Source: PLanc-01 sp034678485 (lineage in GTDB: Bacteria; Planctomycetota; Phycisphaerae; Sedimentisphaerales; Anaerobacaceae). Taken from it: DNA of 64,000 bases. The notes beneath the pieces were generated by a model that did no database searches, was not told where the DNA came from, and saw nothing but the letters and a program-made list of their open reading frames with translations. Position numbers and translations under genes: made by a program. Shown piece by piece: positions 60,991 to 64,000 of the stretch (positions within the stretch are counted from its first letter, which is position 1; each line of letters starts with the position of its first letter). The stretch covers positions 46,345 through 110,344 of the forward strand of contig JAXDBU010000056.1 in the NCBI GenBank assembly GCA_034678485.1, in the 5' to 3' direction.

Positions 60991-61419
60991 TCACGATTCC
61001 TGTCCCTCTTGCGACAGATTCTTGCCGATCGCGGAGGTGCTGACTCGAATCTTCGTGTTGTTCTGCTCGTCCACCTTGAGAACGACCTCTTCGCCGCGGA
61101 TGTCCACGATGGTCCCGAAAATGCCGCCGATCGTGCGGACGCGGTCGTTCTTTTTCAGCGACTGCACCATCTGCTTGTGCTGCTGTTGCTGCTTTCGCGG
61201 CCCGCGGAATATCAGGACGTACATGACGACCATGATGACGATGAACGGCAGGAAAGTCATTAGCGGCGAGGACTGCCTCTGCGGAGCGCCCTCGGGTGCG
61301 CCGGGGGGAGAGTCCGACACCGTGGTCGTCGCTTCGCCGCCGGTCTGCACCGGCTCGGAGCCGATTCGCGAAGGGGCCTGACCGGATTCTGCTTGCGCCA
61401 ATACCCACACATAATCCAT
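60991..61419 (-). CDS. yajC: YajC, preprotein translocase accessory subunit
   Basis: A 142-residue YajC with one helix (LMTFLPFIVIMVVMYVLIF) followed by the typical RGPRKQQQQHKQMVQSLKKNDRV region and GGIFGTIVDI. The N-terminus before the helix is about 50 residues long and Pro/Gly/Ser-rich, longer than in E. coli. The ATG at 61419 has AAAGGA seven bases upstream. It works with SecDF, whose gene follows after 146 bases. Confidence 0.94.
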   Translation of the reverse strand: MDYVWVLAQAESGQAPSRIGSEPVQTGGEATTTVSDSPPGAPEGAPQRQSSPLMTFLPFIVIMVVMYVLIFRGPRKQQQQHKQMVQSLKKNDRVRTIGGIFGTIVDIRGEEVVLKVDEQNNTKIRVSTSAIGKNLSQEGQES

Positions 61420-61520
61420 CACGGATTCCTTTCGAATGTAGAGACAATCGCGATAGCCTACATCAGAAGGCGGGAAATGTCAAATTCAAATGCGGTTGGG
61501 CGGCTGAAAAGCAGGAAATC

Positions 61521-62708
61521 CTACTGGCCAGGCTCAATTTGGGCATAGAAGCCCATCTCACAGGCCGCCCAGGCGGCGAAATCGCCCTGTTCGATGTGTT
61601 CGCGGATGCCGGCCATCAGCCTCTGGTAGAACCGCAGATTGTGAATGGACAACAGGATCGGACCGAGCATTTCGCCGCTGTTGAAGTAGTGTCGCAGGGC
61701 TCCGCGCGTGAAGTGCCGGCAGCAGTAGCAGTCGCAGTCCGCCTCCAGGGGCTCGGACGAGTCGCTGTGGACGCTGTTGCGAAGGCGTAGCGAGCCATGA
61801 CGTGTGAATGCGAAGGCGTTTCGCCCATTTCTTGTGGGTAGGACGCAATCGAACATGTCCACCCCGGCCATGACAGCCGCCAGGATGTCCGCGGGCATTC
61901 CGACGCCCATCAGATACCGCGGGGCCTCTGCCGGCAGGCAGGGGGTGGTGTGTCGGACGGTCCGGGCCATCTCCTCATGCCCTTCACCGACACTCAGGCC
62001 GCCGAGGGCATACCCGTCGAATCCAATGTCAACGATCTGCTCGGCGCAACAGCGACGAAGCCCGGGATCGATGCCGCCCTGTACGATTCCAAAAAGCAGG
62101 CTGCGAGCACGAGGGGTGGAACTTATAGGACTCAAATGGTCCATGGGGTTCGCGTCCGGAGAGGGTCTCGTTATCGCGTCGTGGGCGATCTTGCATCGTC
62201 TTGCCCACTCGACGGTTCTGGAGACGGCCCGTTTGAGCTTCTCTTCCTCGACCGGGAACGGCGTGCATTCGTCGAAGCACATGATGATGTCCGAGCCAAG
62301 CCGAACCTGGATCTCGGTGGCAATCTCGGCATTCAGGTGGACGCGGGTCCCATCGAGGTGGCTGGCGAATTCGACGCCTTCGTCGTCGATCTTCGTCAGG
62401 GCGCTCAGCGAGAAGACCTGGTATCCGCCGCTGTCGGTCAGAATGGGCCGGTCCCACGCCATGAGCCCGTGGAGTCCGCCCAGTTTCTCGACGACTTCGA
62501 CGCCGGGACGCAGGAGCAGATGATAGGTATTGGCCAGGAGGATCTGGGCGCCGGTGGCCTCCAGTTGGTCGGGAGTGGTGCCCTTGACTGCCCCCACGGT
62601 GCCCACCGGCATGAAGGCAGGCGTTTGGACCTGCCCGTGGGCGGTTGTCAGCACGCCGCGACGGGCGGTACTGTTCGAATCGGTGCTCAGCAGTTCGAAA
62701 CAAGCCAT
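61521..62708 (-). CDS. tgt: tRNA-guanine transglycosylase
   Basis: A 395-residue Tgt that exchanges guanine 34 for preQ1 in tRNAs with GUN anticodons, on the way to queuosine. Motifs: VQTPAFMPVGT, ILTDSGGYQVFSLS (catalytic Asp), GIVQGGIDPGLR, LGGLSVGE, and the zinc site CDCYCCRHFTRGALRH. Length and motifs are complete. It begins four bases after the upstream SpoIID-like gene ends and is followed by yajC and secDF, a conserved order. The tRNA-Asp in this window has a GTC anticodon, a substrate of this enzyme. Confidence 0.97.
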   Translation of the reverse strand: MACFELLSTDSNSTARRGVLTTAHGQVQTPAFMPVGTVGAVKGTTPDQLEATGAQILLANTYHLLLRPGVEVVEKLGGLHGLMAWDRPILTDSGGYQVFSLSALTKIDDEGVEFASHLDGTRVHLNAEIATEIQVRLGSDIIMCFDECTPFPVEEEKLKRAVSRTVEWARRCKIAHDAITRPSPDANPMDHLSPISSTPRARSLLFGIVQGGIDPGLRRCCAEQIVDIGFDGYALGGLSVGEGHEEMARTVRHTTPCLPAEAPRYLMGVGMPADILAAVMAGVDMFDCVLPTRNGRNAFAFTRHGSLRLRNSVHSDSSEPLEADCDCYCCRHFTRGALRHYFNSGEMLGPILLSIHNLRFYQRLMAGIREHIEQGDFAAWAACEMGFYAQIEPGQ

Positions 62709-62711
62709 GGA

Positions 62712-64000
62712 CTAATAGACACTCACGATCTCGGCGCAAGGGTAGTAATGTTGAAGGATCTGCTCGGCAGTGTAGCCCTGTCGAGCCATTCCCTCGGCGC
62801 CGCACTGGCACATGCCGACGCCGTGGCCCCAACCTCGCCCGGAGAGAAAGGCCCAGCCGTCGCCCCAGGGGACGATGTGACAGATCGCGCTCTTGAGCCG
62901 CCGACCGCTTGAATCGATGGCCAGGCGCATGTCCTCGGCGCGAAGCGTGTCCGTTTGGCCGGTTGAGCCGATGAGCTTGATCTTTGTCAGTCGGGCGAAC
63001 TGGCCGTAGTCGCTCTTTTCGGTTGCGACGATCTCCCGAATTTCCCCAAGCGCCTTGAGCTTGGGGTAGCGTGCGGTCAATTGCTCGGTCAGGGTCTTGC
63101 GGCTGAATTGCGTCATGGGCCAGAAGAACAAGTCCAGACGGGCGACGTCCTTGCAGTAGGGGCAGGGAACGCCACCCAGCGGTGCGAACGAGTCGCCGAA
63201 TACGTCCTTGCTGTCGGTGGTGTGACCCCCGCAAACCGAGCTGAAGTAGGTGGGGAACAACCCGCGGGCCAACAGGCCGGAATGGGAATCCCGCCCGGCT
63301 TCGGTTGGTCTTTCGACGAGGACTCTTCCAACGGTGCTGTTGACGACACTCCAGATCTGTGAGGATTCGGCCGCGACGCCGCCATAGACCTGGCTGGCCT
63401 GAGTCCGGCTGACATCGTAGCTGCGATTGGCGCCGAAGCGGTTCTTGATGTACAGGCAGTAGGTGCGTGCGGCGATGGCCTGGGCCCTCAATGCCTGAGG
63501 TTCCCAGTAATCAGGCATTTCCTCCCCGACCACCCCGGCCAGATAGGGCTCCAGCGGCACCAGATTCAGGACGTCGAAAGTCTGTCCGTCGCCATTGACG
63601 ATCAACTTCAGCTTGCCGCGGTAGTTCCGTCCGTTCAGACCGAAGACGTGAGGAGGCCCGGGGTGGATCACGACCTCTTTGCCTGCGATCGGCATTGTGC
63701 CAAGCACGAATTGGCCGCGAAACAGGCTGAGTTGGGTCGGGCCGGCAAGTGGTTCCTTCGCGGGCGAGCCGGGCGCGATTCCCAGACCCGGATCGGCCTG
63801 CAGGACGTGAAAAGAAGAGGGGATCTCAACGGTGCACTCGGAGGCGTTGGCCAGGAGCAGCACGCGAATCCAAAACTGCGATTCCACAGTCATTTGTGGC
63901 GTGGGTCGGATAATCTCACGCCGCTCACACCCGGGAAGGAGAGCAACACCCAGTACGAGTACACATACGAGGGCATTCCGTAGACGTACGCGTCCTCGTC
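62712..64000 (-). CDS. SpoIID/LytB-domain lipoprotein, 5' end outside the window
   Basis: At least 429 residues. The frame runs off the right edge; the stretch near 63900-63990 encodes NALVCVLVLGVALLPGC, a lipoprotein signal with a lipobox, so the real start is just beyond 64000 and the ATG at 63893 is internal. The SpoIID domain shows LVPLEPYLAGVVGEEMP, ALRAQAIAARTYCLY, FSSVCGGHT, and the SGRGWGHGVGMCQCGAEGMA motif. In sporulating Firmicutes SpoIID is a peptidoglycan lytic transglycosylase; relatives in non-sporulating phyla act in cell-wall remodelling. Tgt, YajC and SecDF follow on the same strand. Confidence 0.9.
   Translation of the reverse strand, partial: RGRVRLRNALVCVLVLGVALLPGCERREIIRPTPQMTVESQFWIRVLLLANASECTVEIPSSFHVLQADPGLGIAPGSPAKEPLAGPTQLSLFRGQFVLGTMPIAGKEVVIHPGPPHVFGLNGRNYRGKLKLIVNGDGQTFDVLNLVPLEPYLAGVVGEEMPDYWEPQALRAQAIAARTYCLYIKNRFGANRSYDVSRTQASQVYGGVAAESSQIWSVVNSTVGRVLVERPTEAGRDSHSGLLARGLFPTYFSSVCGGHTTDSKDVFGDSFAPLGGVPCPYCKDVARLDLFFWPMTQFSRKTLTEQLTARYPKLKALGEIREIVATEKSDYGQFARLTKIKLIGSTGQTDTLRAEDMRLAIDSSGRRLKSAICHIVPWGDGWAFLSGRGWGHGVGMCQCGAEGMARQGYTAEQILQHYYPCAEIVSVY

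Overview
The window looks like a planctomycete chromosome, probably class Phycisphaerae (Sedimentisphaerales-like). The reasons are a large secreted protein with repeated YYWRVDE modules and a PA14 domain, a planctomycete-style Ser/Thr kinase joined to a very long TPR array, a single-chain SecDF beside YajC and Tgt, and high GC with AAGGAG-type ribosome binding sites. This is inference from family patterns; no rRNA or marker-gene placement was possible.

Host left part (1-16037): the 3' end of the secreted repeat protein; an FHA/GAF-like signalling protein; then a leftward series of lexA, a DUF72 gene and a DnaE-type polymerase whose PHP domain has lost its metal ligands. Next comes a 2367-residue kinase-TM-TPR-thioredoxin protein. 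It lies between a decayed tRNA-3'-end-like fragment (8634-8663) and the left attachment site of the main island, so it may be cargo of an older insertion.

Integrated element (16038-53281, about 37.2 kb): bounded by identical 47-bp direct repeats, the right copy being the 3' part of an intact tRNA-Asp(GTC). It carries a tyrosine integrase, an excisionase-like protein, a MOBF relaxase with an RHH accessory protein and a coupling protein, ArdA, DUF932 and RuvB-like proteins, and no type IV secretion genes. I read it as a mobilizable element rather than a self-transmissible one. Cargo: (a) a maturation-style locus (17047-23850) with a small peptide gene, a radical SAM/SPASM enzyme, an MBL-fold hydrolase, a NitT/TauT-like binding lipoprotein, an ABC transporter with ATPase and permease in one chain, and an XRE regulator; (b) an Ssp-type DNA phosphorothioation set (sspB-sspC-sspD, 38211-43493) followed by a methyltransferase, a membrane protein and a GHKL ATPase; (c) an ORF-free, highly structured RNA region (about 48125-49140) with a textbook 34-nt group II intron domain V placed upstream of a group II 5' end, that is, a circularly permuted arrangement; (d) an intact ISAzo13-like insertion sequence at the end of cargo (a).

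Host right part (53312-64000): a TetR regulator with a TolC-family lipoprotein, 6-phosphogluconolactonase, and a leftward housekeeping group (SpoIID-like lipoprotein, tgt, yajC, secDF, LysM protein). The SpoIID-like gene runs off the right edge.

The strongest candidates for undescribed biology are the circularly permuted group II intron, the peptide/rSAM/MBL/ABC locus with its structured leader, the sspBCD island without a recognisable SspE, and the kinase-TPR-thioredoxin giant.
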